DNA of 64,000 bases from Phallus indusiatus (Eukaryota; Basidiomycota; Agaricomycetes; Phallales; Phallaceae), in the NCBI GenBank assembly GCA_027605045.1, contig JAQFWX010000142.1:1-64000 (forward strand), read 5' to 3'. Positions 38,563 through 48,472 of this stretch are shown here, one piece after another. Position 1 is the stretch's first letter; each line of letters begins with the position of its first letter. The position numbers and the translations under genes are program-made. Under the pieces are notes generated by a model that was not told the DNA's origin, did not search any database, and was given only the letters and a program-made list of their open reading frames with translations.

Positions 38563-39719
38563 TGGAAGTTTTGCTGTTGTGCTGAGAGGATGAAGAAACA
38601 TGTAGATCCTCTACTTGGTCAATTTATACGCGAATATCACAAGCAGCTGCAGCAAAGTGCAGCTATTACTCTCTCCCGGCGGCACTCATTGAAGTTGTGC
38701 ACTGACGGCAAAACTGGCTGCTAACGGAAAATGGTCTATATTTGAACTTCACAATCCAAAGAAGAAAGCTTGCGAATCAATCCATTTTCCGTCCGAGATC
38801 GAAGAAAGCGAGCTACCACGCACCATGTACACGAATCGGCGTGTGATTAGTATTATTGACATAAAGCCACGAGCGTCGGAGAAGGTGCCCAATTTCGCAT
38901 CAGGCACTGAACGCTGAGCACTGTACTAAAGTGCTGAGTGGCACGTGCCAAGTCAATGATACACACGCGAAAGTCATGCCCGAAAAGAATCCTCGTAGTG
39001 GGCACCCTCGATGCCCTCAATCACCGTGCACGCGCACAGTGCGTAAAAGCGTAAAATAATTAATAGTGGCGGATTCCGGTGCAGTTTGAGGGCCGAACTG
39101 GAACGGTTGGGATCTTCCTGAAAGCCGGGTCCGCAGTGCCGGATTGGGTGGAGTACCCAGTGTGTACTCTGAACTTAACATCGTAATTGAAAGCTGATTT
39201 ACACTTGAAACAATACTCGCTCGGCATCTGAATCTCATTATAACTCAAAAACATGAAGAAAGCCTAAATCCTGTCAAAGAGTGTTGATACATCGCAGAGC
39301 TCTCTTTTCAAACATTTTTTTTCACTCGTTCACTGTCATCAAACTGTGCATACATACCGATATCACCACAACTATGCGGCTTTGTCTTAATTTTTTTTTA
39401 CGGATACTAGTAGTTTCCGTAGAAAAATAGAGTTTCCTATTCACCCCATAAAATTCGAATTCGGGATTTATGTACTATCTGAACCCATTAGCCGTGGTAA
39501 CTCGAAGCAGCACACAACAAACTGCTTCGACAAACTTAAAAGAACGATAATAAAAACATATAATATGGGACATAGTAGCTAATAAACAACGGTACCATTA
39601 TTGGATACGCGAAAGTGAGTTTAGTGCAACGGCATACATAAACAGAAACATTGACCGTACAGCTATCGATGATCGTCTGAATCTGCTGAATATAAAACGA
39701 TGATGTTTCTCGGCCGACT

Positions 39720-39920
39720 TCAAAGTATACAGTGTATAGCATGGCAACTAGTATCCGGAGGATTATTTAAATAATAATTCCGATTAATCATTCCTAGTAA
39801 CACCTACCTCGGCGGTTCCCCGACGGGACCGCTTCCTGTAATAGTGGGAACAGCTGAAACAGATGCCAAACAGACAAAGGCTGCAATGACAAGAGTGGTA
39901 ATTTGTTTAGAGAGAGACAT
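39720..39920 (-). CDS. Micropeptide copy B (type II core)
   Basis: Minus-strand exons 39920-39808 and 39747-39720 (60 nt GTAGGT..TAG intron, phase 2) give 46 aa. The leader is MSLSKQITTLVIAAFVCLAS ending VSA; the spacer is VPTITGSGPVGEPP. Exon 2 encodes SCHAIHCIL, that is C-x4-C and a two-residue end. The TATA box is at 39964-39971 and a perfect 16 bp palindrome lies 107-122 bp upstream of the start. It is the closest relative of copy E. The upstream ATG at 39998 lies beyond the TATA box, so it is not used here. Confidence 0.7.
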
Positions 39921-40025
39921 TGGGGTGGATTTTTCTGAGAGAATAAACCTTTCGCAGTTGGTGAATTTATACGTACTCACGGGAGCGGCGGAGAACAAAG
40001 GATTATCTGTCTTCCGAGACCAGGA

Positions 40026-40041
40026 CTCAGCTATAGCTGAG
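40026..40041. promoter_or_regulatory. Perfect palindrome upstream of copy B
   Basis: CTCAGCTATAGCTGAG is a 16 bp perfect palindrome 107-122 bp upstream of the copy B start. The identical element is at 44563-44578, upstream of copy E. It is diverged at the matching place upstream of copies C and G. It could bind a dimeric regulator; this is inference. Confidence 0.45.
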
Positions 40042-41009
40042 TAAAACCGATAGCTGTCAATGCAAAACCATTGAGATACAGAATTAAAATATTTGAGCCT
40101 TCTAATTTGAAGAAGATTCCGAATCGGTTGCCCCCCTCGAGCCAGAGGGAAAGTGGCTATTATAATACTATAGAAGTGATAGATTGGCGTGCAGTGATAT
40201 CATTTCGCGTTGAAAATGCCAACTCGCATCAGTTAGTGTCCCTTAATGACACTAGATGTATACAAACGCAACAATCTCAGATCTTATAATGGGAGTATTG
40301 GGTTCAGCAACTGCTGTACAATCTCGTACATCGGTGCGTATGCTTAGAATATTAATAGTGTTGGGATTTAATTCGCCGGGCCGCCCGCGTTCAGTTATAA
40401 GCCGAAACTGAAACCTCCTCTAAAAAAATTTTTTTCGAACGCCAAACAGGTTCAGTCGAACATTGGTCGAACAGACTGAAAACTTTGAGTCATACAAGGG
40501 TCCGGAGGCGAATTTACATTCATGTATAACGGCGATTGATATTTACACCGGACATCTGTCAGATAGAATGAATCAAGACCCCTCTGATAGTACTGATACA
40601 ACCCGGGACAAAACATATCTACTAGTACTTCTCCGCATACAATTCAGTGATTAATGTCTAAGCTTAGTTTGTTTCGTACAAGCTATATATAACTTGGCAA
40701 AAGAAAATGCCCAATATATATGTGTAAATCAATTTATAGTCCGTCGGGGTATTTTCCATGTACACCACTTTAAATATACAATGTGGTTTAATTCTTTGTG
40801 CATACATCTGCTCCAAAATCGGAGTTAGGTGATAGTATGATGCCTTGCTCAAAATATTCTTTGCAACATTACAGCCCATAATCAGGGCTGAAATGCTGGC
40901 ACTCAGTTACTCGCCTCATACAATATGCATTACAGTTTTCGAGATTGTCTGAATCGCAACTTCTATAAAACGATGGCGTTTCGAGTCAGCCGACTTCAAG
41001 TCCACAAAC

Positions 41010-41396
41010 TCAGCAGTGCATGCTGGGATCGCAAACACTGCCATACCGAGGATTAGTAAAATAATAATTTCGATATAGTATTCAAGTTGCTAAGACATAC
41101 GGGAAGGGGAGTGGAAAAGTGGGAACAGCTGAAACAGATGATGTCAAACAGACAAACGCTGCAACCATAACTCGGAGAACCGTCAATGATCAACAAGCAA
41201 GAAGAAGAAATAGACGGAGACGACAGACATTTCAGGCTATCAGGACAAAATATAGGGAGACCTAAGCGACAAATAAGAACACGACGGAGGAAAAGTCTCA
41301 AAACATAGGGCCAGGCCCTTCGAGACTTATAGGATTTACACACACACACACAAACGCTGCAACGACAAGAATCGTAATTTGTTTAGACAAAGACAT
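41010..41396 (-). pseudogene. Micropeptide copy C, interrupted by an insertion
   Basis: The start is at 41396 (leader MSLSKQITILVVAAF), and the frame is then broken by a 184 bp insertion (41166-41349). The rest of exon 1 resumes after the insertion and runs to 41101 in the normal frame. A 63 nt GTATGT intron follows, and exon 2 (41037-41010) encodes VCDPSMHC and a stop, a type II C-x5-C core ending on the cysteine. Reading into the insertion meets a stop within about 15 codons. The TATA box is degraded to CATAAATT at 41442-41449. The intact splice sites and core suggest recent inactivation. Confidence 0.75.
41166..41349 (+). mobile_element. Short retroposed insertion with (AC)n tail
   Basis: This 184 bp segment is absent from the other seven copies. 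It is flanked by identical 14 bp direct repeats ACAAACGCTGCAAC (41152-41165 and 41350-41363), a target-site duplication. The right end is a simple (AC)n tail after ATAGGATTT. Variable-length duplications plus a simple 3' tail fit target-primed insertion of a SINE or a 5'-truncated LINE. No pol III boxes are clear. A short Arg-rich frame (IGRPKRQIRTRRRKSLKT then stop) could be the end of a LINE or other polyprotein; this is tentative. Confidence 0.65.
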
Positions 41397-42564
41397 TTGA
41401 TGTGTTTTTTTTTGCTGAGAGAATGAACCCTTCTCTCGGTGAATTTATGCATACTCGGAGTGCTGAGAAAAATGTCGCATGCGGTTATTATTAGAGGATC
41501 AAGTTCTCAGGCTCTTCGGTCGGGACTCAGCTTCCTAGGCTTACGCTTGATGGCTGTCAATGCAAAATCACGTAATATTGAAATAAAAAATTTGAATTCT
41601 CCAATTCAAAGAGGCTCCCGAACCAGTTGCCTGCGCGACCCAGAGAAATCATGTGGTCACCACATAAAGTGACAAATCGGCGTGTAGCAGTGATACCATT
41701 GTGCATCGAAAATGCCAGCTCGCATCAGCTCAATGACATCATACGTATACAAACGTAACAATCTCATGCCAGAAAAGAGATCTTGTAGTGGAGCATTTGG
41801 CTCAACGACGCCAGTCTGCCGTACACTCTCGTACACTGCAGTGCGTGTGCTTACTAGTAGAATATTAATAGTGACGGGATCTAGTTCGCCGGGATGACGT
41901 CAATTATCAGCCAAAATTGAAACTTCTCTCGGGTTAGGTTTATCCGATCAGGCCCTCGAGTCATACAAAGTTCCGGAGGTAGGTTTAGATTTGTTTACAT
42001 ATGCATATTTCAGCATGCACTATTATCCCCTTATTATATTGATTCCGCTCCTTCTTATTACTTTGAAAACCTGTCAATGAAATAAATGTTGACGAATCGC
42101 AGGATCCACTTCAAGTTCCGTTCATTTTCTCCACATCAAACCCTGCATATATTCATGGCGACACGAAAACCCATCCTATGTCACAACGTTTTATTCCATT
42201 TCTTTTATTTGTTGAGGTTTCAAATCTATGAATATATGTATTTGTTTTTGTATGGAAACCATCGAGATTTATTTTATCATCGGGTGTCAAAGACCCCTCC
42301 CGACGATCGAGACCAGTCTTTCCCCCTTGTTCAGACGCGGAGCCAAACGATATATGCGTCGCAGATGATTGAATGACATACACTTTATTTAGGAAGAATA
42401 ATAAAAAATCACAAAATAGAACCTCGTAATTACACCTATCCATAGCGGCACTGTATATACCGAGGACTTGTCAGTTGTTGGAAGTTTACAACGTAGAGTG
42501 ATAATCGATCATACAATGTTATTGACAAGTAGGCTAATTCTCCATATGCTTCATTCGTATTTAC

Positions 42565-42770
42565 TTAATCAACATGACACTGTGGACTATTAAAACAGCT
42601 AAGAGAGTTTGAATTATAAACAAATGGTCGTTATTGAATATATCTTACACTCACATTGGCGGCCCGAGTCTCGGTACAAGTGGTACTTCGGGGGATGGAG
42701 CGGCTGAAGCAGCTGTCAGACAGACAAAAACTGTCACAATAAAAGTAGTGAGTTGTTTAGAGATTGACAT
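42565..42770 (-). CDS. Micropeptide copy D (type I core)
   Basis: Minus-strand exons 42770-42655 and 42598-42565 (56 nt GTGAGT intron, phase 2) give 49 aa. The leader is MSISKQLTTFIVTVFVCLTA ending ASA; the spacer is APSPEVPLVPRLGPP. Exon 2 encodes ICFNSPQCHVD, the C-x3-P-x-C-H-x-D pattern. Unspliced translation stops at once after the donor, so splicing is needed to reach the cysteines. TATA box at 42824-42831. Confidence 0.75.
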
Positions 42771-43285
42771 TGGAAGCTTCTCTGGGGAGATATTACAGAA
42801 ATTTATGGAGGCTCCACTTAGTGAATTTATACACATTGCACACAGCAGCCAGGATCTACTCTTTGTAGTAGGCCAGCCTGAGTGCCTATGTGAAATGGCC
42901 TAAATACTTACCAATGGGGATATCGGACAATTTGAAAGCTGGGAAAAGTATGATACATAATTAGAAGGCGGGTTACAAAATGAAATTCAAATCATCATCG
43001 AGCGACATGAACTTGAACGGGTTGGTTTGTATGTTTGAATATACATAACATCTCATTTGAGTTGCATCCATAATTTCAGTTTCCATGCCGAGGATGATAC
43101 AGTGTAATGTATACCAATTTTATCGTTTAATGCGTTCACGTAAGATTTCATTTGATGATAAACACACGATAATGGATATTTGAAGACATCCCCGGATCCC
43201 GTCCCACGTAAGAAAAGCGTGAATCAATCCTAGTAGCGCCCGAAATACAGAATAGCATAAATAATTATAGGATAAAAACATAAAA

Positions 43286-43545
43286 TTTTAGTTATTGGTT
43301 ATATAACAGCGATTTATATTTACAACTTGACCTTTACATAAATGAGATGAATGTCGAGGAAGGCTCAAAACCAAGACCCTTCGACCTCAAAAAAACAAAC
43401 CCACTTCTCCACATGCAATCCATATCCAGAGTTATTTGGTTCTGCACAGGTTACAACTTGGCGGGAGTAAATATGCTCATTACTAAGGACAATTTAGTAT
43501 GTGCGTGCAACATGCATGTGTGGTTATCAGTTCTCAATCGGGGAG
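43286..43545. repeat. R1 repeat, copy 2
   Basis: Collinear with copy 1: TTTTAGTTATTGG, GGAAGGCTCAAAACC, CTTCTCCACATGCAATCC, TTACAACTTGGCGGGAG. Non-coding. It lies between the E-containing duplication and gene D. Confidence 0.7.
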
Positions 43546-44293
43546 GAAAGGGAGTTTGCGTCAGGAAATTTACTTATAGTAGTGGCAGTCGTAAAAAATA
43601 GAGTTTCCTATTCACCCCATAAAGTTCGAATTCGGAATTTATGTATTATCTACTAGTAATACCCATTAGCCGTGATAAATTGGGAATCGGATCTTCCTGA
43701 AAGCCGGGTCCGCTGCCGGATTGGGTGGAGTACCCAGTGTGTACTCTGAACTGAACATCGTAAAAGCTGATTTACACTTGAAGCAACACTCGCTCGGCAT
43801 CGGAATCTCATTATAACTCAAAAACATGAAGAAAGCCTAAATCCTGTCAAAGAGCGTTGATACATCGCAGAGCTCTCTTTTCAAGCATTTTTTTCACTCG
43901 TTCACTGTCATCAAACTGTGCATATATACCGATATCACCACAATTATGCGGCCTTGTCTTGATTTTTTTTTACGAATACTAGTAGTGTCCGTAGAAAAAT
44001 AGAGTTTGCTATTCACCCCATAAAATTCGAATTCGGGATTTATGTATGTACTACCTAAACCCATTAACCGTGGCAACTTGAAGCAGCACACAACAAACTG
44101 CTTCGACAAACTTGAAGAACGATAACAAAAATATAATATGGGACATAGTAGCTAATAAACAACGGTGCTAGTATTGGATACGCGAAAGTGAGTTTAGTGC
44201 AACGGCATACATAAACAGAGACATTGACCGTACAGCTATCGAGGATCGTCTGCTGAATCACAACTATAAAACGATGATGTTTCTCGGCCGACT

Positions 44294-44467
44294 TCAAATT
44301 ATACAGCGTTCACCATGGCAACTAGTATCGATTAGTTAAATATTAAGCATTCCTAGTAACACCTACGGCGGGTCCCCGACGACGGGATCAGTGGGAACAG
44401 CTGAAACAGATGTCAAACAGATAAAGGCTGCAATGACAAGAGTGGTAATTTGTTTAGAGAGAGACAT
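44294..44467 (-). CDS. Micropeptide copy E (type II core)
   Basis: Minus-strand exons 44467-44367 and 44321-44294 (45 nt GTAGGT..TAG intron, phase 2) give 42 aa. The leader is MSLSKQITTLVIAAFICLTS ending VSA; the spacer is VPTDPVVGDP. Exon 2 encodes PCHGERCII. Compared with B, the surrounding DNA is nearly identical but the codons between the cysteines changed from Ala-Ile-His to Gly-Glu-Arg. The TATA box is at 44510-44517, with the palindrome at 44563-44578. The intron is the shortest of the set. Confidence 0.7.
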
Positions 44468-44562
44468 TGGGGGTGGCTTTTACTGAGAGAATAAACCTTT
44501 TGCTTGGTGAATTTATACGTACTCACGGGAGCGGCAGGATTATCTGCCTTCCGAGACCAGGA

Positions 44563-44578
44563 CTCAGCTATAGCTGAG
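44563..44578. promoter_or_regulatory. Perfect palindrome upstream of copy E
   Basis: Identical to the 16 bp palindrome upstream of copy B, at the same relative place about 100 bp upstream of the start. Its conservation may simply reflect the recent duplication. Confidence 0.4.
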
Positions 44579-44826
44579 TAAAACCAATGGCTGTCAATGC
44601 AAAACCATTGAGATACCGAAATAAAATATTTGAGTCTTCTAATTTAAAGAAGATCACGAATCGATTTCCCCCCTGGAGTCAGAGGGAAAATGGCTATTAT
44701 AATACTATAGAAGCGATAGATTGGCGTGCAGTGATATTATTCAATATGCCTGAGCAAAATCGGTGGCTGCCAATACAAAGCGTATAATTTGAATGTTATT
44801 GACCGGGCCAAACTCTTAATTTGTAT

Positions 44827-45036
44827 TTAATCACCGTGGCAATTGGGCCCAACGGTGCAGCTAAGAGAGTATTATGAAAGATCTCATCGTAATTGAATAT
44901 ATATTCCCACTTACGGTGGTGGCCCAACGGTGATTCTCGGCACAGGTGGTACTTCGGGGAATGGAGCGGCTGAAACAGCTGTCAGACAGACAAAAACTGC
45001 GATGATAAATGTAGTGAGTTATTTAGAGATTGTCAT
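44827..45036 (-). pseudogene. Micropeptide copy F, nonsense codon in leader
   Basis: Minus-strand exons 45036-44915 and 44860-44827 (54 nt GTAAGT intron) would encode 51 aa. Codon 6, CAA (Gln) in all other copies, is TAA here (MTISK then stop). Everything else is kept: leader (LTTFIIAVFVCLTAVSA), Pro-rich spacer (APFPEVPPVPRITVGPP), splice sites, and exon 2 core PCTVGPNCHGD of type I. The TATA box is at 45092-45099. There is no later in-frame ATG, so unless the stop is read through or edited the copy is dead. Confidence 0.75.
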
Positions 45037-45334
45037 TGGAAGCTTTGTTGGGGAACTATCACTGGAAATTATGGAGGCTCTACTTAGAGCGAATTTATAT
45101 GCATATAACGGTTAGTCGGATCCACCTTTTGTAGCAGGCTGCCTGTGTAAAATGACCTAAAATAGTTGCTAATCGAGTATCAAATAATATTTGCAAATTG
45201 GGGAGAGAATTGATGAACCAGCCCACGGGAAAATATGATACATAATTAGTTGAAGGCGGCTACAAATGAAATTCAAATCAGCGTGTGTCAACTCAGTTGA
45301 GTTGCATTCATAATTTCACATATATTTATAATCC

Positions 45335-45690
45335 TTTAGATAGGAATGTCGAGATGTTAGAATTGGGGGCGTAACGTCACGCCCATTATCGGGTACTACG
45401 AAGCGAGTCACCTCTCTCTTAGTCGTCTGTCCGACTACTAAGAGAGAGATTAAACTTCCTACACGAGAAAGGCTCAAAATCAAGATTCTTCGGCCGCAAA
45501 GATACAAACATCCTTCTTCACATGCAATCGATATCCAGGGTGATTTGATTCCGTACAGGCTACAGTTAACTTGTCGGGAGCAAATGTGCTCACTACGTCT
45601 TTTGCCATGTACCACCAATGCGTATGTCATGTCTTGCAATTGTACAGTTTAGTATGTGCGTGCTACACATTTAGCCACCAGCATATCGAT
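45335..45690. repeat. R1 repeat, copy 3, with ~110 bp insertion
   Basis: It shares ATGTCGAG, GAGAAAGGCTCAAAATC, CTTCTTCACATGCAATCG and GTATGTGCGTGCTACAC with the other R1 copies. It is interrupted after ATGTCGAG by about 110 bp that includes a hairpin (45412-45448). Confidence 0.6.
45412..45448. repeat. Inverted repeat (hairpin) inside R1 copy 3
   Basis: The arms CTCTCTCTTAGT and ACTAAGAGAGAG are perfectly complementary over 12 bp and separated by 13 bp. It lies within a segment missing from the other R1 copies, so it may be a remnant of a small foldback insertion. No target duplication was identified. Confidence 0.55.
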
Positions 45691-46203
45691 GATTTGGGTT
45701 TCCCCTTTCAGCTTGAAATCAAGTTTTTCCGCTCTTACATCATCAAACCGTGCATTAGTATATGCGGATATCACCACCAAAAACACAGTTTTTTTTAACT
45801 TTTGTATGGCTAATTTTAGTTCATTAACAGAGTGGCAATCGTGAAAAATAAAGCTTTGCTATCTCATAAAACTCAAGCCGTCGAGTAAGTTTAGATTGCC
45901 TACAAATAGGTGAGCGTAGAGAACCTCTTACCGATGAATAAACTCTATCAAAATGTGGGACTTAATGGACTAGTATCCAATGCCCATTGGATGTGGTAAA
46001 ACAGCACACAATAGATTGGTTCAACAAAGAACAATAAGAAATCATACAGCATGAAATCTAATAGCTAATAGCGGTGCTAACATTGAAACCCAGATGTGAG
46101 TTCAGTACAACAACATACATAAACAGAGACATTGACCGTACAGTTTTCGATATTGTATGAATCACAGCTATAAACCGACTGTGTTTCTTGGCCGACTTCC
46201 AGT

Positions 46204-46381
46204 TCAGTCCATACAGTCCACGCCTATATGGCAACTGTCCCAACGATTAGTAAAATGATAGTCTCGATTAAGCATTCCCAAACACCTACGGGTTGACAAT
46301 GCCAGTGGGAGCAGCTGAAACAGATGTCAAATAGACAAACGCTGCAATGACAAGAGTGGTAATTTGTTTAGAGAGAGACAT
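46204..46381 (-). CDS. Micropeptide copy G (type II core)
   Basis: Minus-strand exons 46381-46290 and 46234-46204 (55 nt GTAGGT..CAG intron, phase 2) give 40 aa, the shortest intact member. The leader is MSLSKQITTLVIAAFVYLTS ending VSA; the spacer is APTGIVN. Exon 2 encodes PCHIGVDCMD, C-x5-C. TATA box at 46424-46431. Confidence 0.7.
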
Positions 46382-47228
46382 TAGAGGTGCTTTTTGATGA
46401 GAGAATGAACCCATCGCACTGTGAATTTATACGTACCTCAGAGTATCTGAGAACAATGCGGTTATGGGAGGATCCTTTTTCGCCCGGGACTCGGCTAGGA
46501 CGAGAGTTACGCCTGAGTAAAACCGGTGGCTGACAATGCAAAACCACGGAAAATTAATAAAACATTTGAACTTTCATTTCCAATTTGAAGAGGATCCAGA
46601 ACCTGTTGCCCCTTTCGACTCAGACGAAAGTGGCTGCGGGTATATAAGTGACGGACTAACGTGCATACAGCAACAAGGTAGGATCCATTCTTGTAGCTGT
46701 TATTGATCGATTACCGAACAATACTTGCGAGTTGAAGAGGCAATTCGTGAACCGACCCACTTGCACGGGAAATGGCGACCATACAATGAAATTCAAATCA
46801 GCGTGTGACTTTTGTGCGAGATAGTATATTTAGATTCATTCTTTTGAATCTACGTAGTGTCTCAGTTGATTTACCCGTCAACTTAGTTGGCACAGGGTGA
46901 TAGTAGTATGAGATGCATGAATCTTCCCATAGGTTTTCATTTCATGATAGCAACGATTTATCCCATTGGGACATCGGAAAAGAGTTATTCAAGGATATTC
47001 ACGTTGAAGATGGACTGATATCATGGACGGCATACAATCATAAATCTCTTCGGCAGAGAATAATATAAGACAACAATATGAGACTTCATAGTAGTGACGG
47101 TGCCTGCAGATATACGGTAATTTCCCAGGTTAGTAAAAGTTTACGACGTAACATATAAAACGGAAATTGACCGTGCAGTTTTCGGAATTATCGTTCCGAC
47201 GTTCTACCGGCTCCCAATTCGCCTCAGT

Positions 47229-47435
47229 TTAGTTAAGGTGACAGTTCAACGGATTACCGAGGCAGGTTACACTGAATGGGTTCCGAAAAAAGTCCAGAAA
47301 CTTAATTTGTCAATTATAGATTACTTACGGTACTCCTGCCCTCTCCACTGCGGAGGGAGCGGCCGAGACGGCTGTTAAACAGACAAAAGCTGCGACGACA
47401 AGAGTGGTGAGTTGTTTAGAGAACTTGAACGACAT
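47229..47435 (-). CDS. Micropeptide copy H (type I-like core)
   Basis: Minus-strand exons 47435-47329 and 47271-47229 (57 nt GTAAGT..CAG intron, phase 2) give 49 aa. The leader has two extra residues (MSFKFSKQLTTLVVAAFVCL then TAVSA); the spacer is APSAVERAGVP. Exon 2 encodes VTCLGNPLNCHLN, C-x3-P-x2-C-H-x-N, one residue longer in the ring than A, D and F. TATA box at 47470-47477. It is the outermost and most diverged copy, so it may be closest to the ancestor. Confidence 0.7.
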
Positions 47436-48472
47436 TGGAGAGTGAAGGTCATGTAGGCCGAACTTTGTGAATTTATACAAGCATCGCAGCAGTTAGGTTT
47501 CGGTTCTACGCAATTACACTGGCTGCTTATGCTCATCAATAACGGCTTGAAGTGATAGTGATTGGTAAAATACGGAATGAGACCCACAAGATAGGGGGAA
47601 GCAGTGAAACGACCCGCCAGGCCGCGGCTGAGGCTTCTTGGCGAGTGAAGGAATGTAATACTAAATCTTGAACCGGCTCTTGAGCAAACTGGATCGATAC
47701 AAGAGGCATGCATGGCACCCTGGCCGATCACATGGAACCCTCCAAGCCGGAACAACAAAGCCAAGCCCCGTATATGCGTACGTTCCACACTTCTTGCGAC
47801 GATAATTGTCCAGAATTTTTCGAAATTCAATCGGAAGGAGCGTTGAGGAAGGTCTAGAAAGATTTATCGCCTTAAGGGTTTGGCTCTGGTTTCCTTTCTA
47901 TTCCGGTTTTTCTTCATTTATCTCTTGTCTTTGATTCAGTTCACGTCCCAGTTCAACTGAATTCTCTTGGCAATTAATTTCGGTTTTTCGATGTCACCGG
48001 TCACCAGCCACCGCTCCACTTTGATACCCAACGCTCCTCTTTGTCCGAGATGCGTATAGAGAAAAGATTCGTGTGGAATCGGGCTACAAAACGAGTTCAG
48101 ATTGACGTGTGAGGTCGGATTGCACGGATTGTTTCATCGCACGAATACACATAATACCGTAGTTGGGTTGACACGTCTGAGGGTAAACCATGTGAGATAA
48201 ATGATGGATGTGGCTAGTGAATGCTTTCCTACTGTGTGTATACTTTGATTGAAATCATTTGAATGATGCCCGTAAGCTCCTAAGCTCCAATCCATCAATA
48301 TGCAAAGATGCGGAAATTTGAACATATGGAAAGCCTCTGCTTCCGATCTCAGCGCCCTTGAGCCTTTCGATTGAAATTTCACGTGTTTACCAATGCAAAA
48401 CAACATGAAGCGATCTTGATCGCAAGAAATTGGTTTAAATGAGTCTAAAAATAAATACATGCCTATTGTGAA
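47436..48472. other. Intergenic between peptide array and MCD4
   Basis: This is 1.04 kb containing the promoter of copy H and the 3' flank of MCD4. The minus-strand frame 47375-47830 overlaps copy H exon 1 and resembles nothing. No gene supported. Confidence 0.45.

Larger units (their letters stand above)
39109..40205. repeat. Segmental duplication, copy containing gene B
   Basis: About 1.1 kb is collinear and nearly identical to about 43690-44745, with small indels. It begins near GATCTTCCTGAAAGCCGGGT and ends near TTGGCGTGCAGTGATAT. It spans the 3' flank, both exons, promoter and upstream palindrome of peptide gene B. Boundaries are by eye. Confidence 0.8.
43690..44745. repeat. Segmental duplication, copy containing gene E
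   Basis: Partner of about 39109-40205. A ~85 bp piece (GAGTTTCCTATTCACCCC...) occurs both just outside the left edge (about 43600-43680) and inside the copy (about 43995-44075), as expected when unequal exchange creates such blocks. A diverged third piece is near 45850. Confidence 0.8.

Noticed and set aside
41053..41349. 99-codon minus-strand frame across the copy C insertion
   Set aside because: It is a chimaera of insertion sequence and interrupted exon 1; no other copy has it.
39536..44297. Conserved minus-strand frames downstream of B and E (39536-39742, 44064-44297) reading CTVNVSVYVC
   Set aside because: They are conserved because the DNA block was duplicated. In the matching places of copies G and H the frame shifts or stops, and exon 2 of the peptide genes overlaps the upstream part in another frame.
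38370..47435. Peptide genes as mating pheromone precursors with a CaaX end
   Set aside because: Type I products end C-H-x-[DN] with Cys at -4, but the middle residues are not both aliphatic. Type II copies lack Cys at -4, a second Cys is always present, and the leaders look like true signal peptides, which basidiomycete CaaX pheromone precursors lack.
47375..47830. 151-codon minus-strand frame at the right end of the array
   Set aside because: It overlaps exon 1 of copy H in another frame, lies across its promoter, and resembles nothing.
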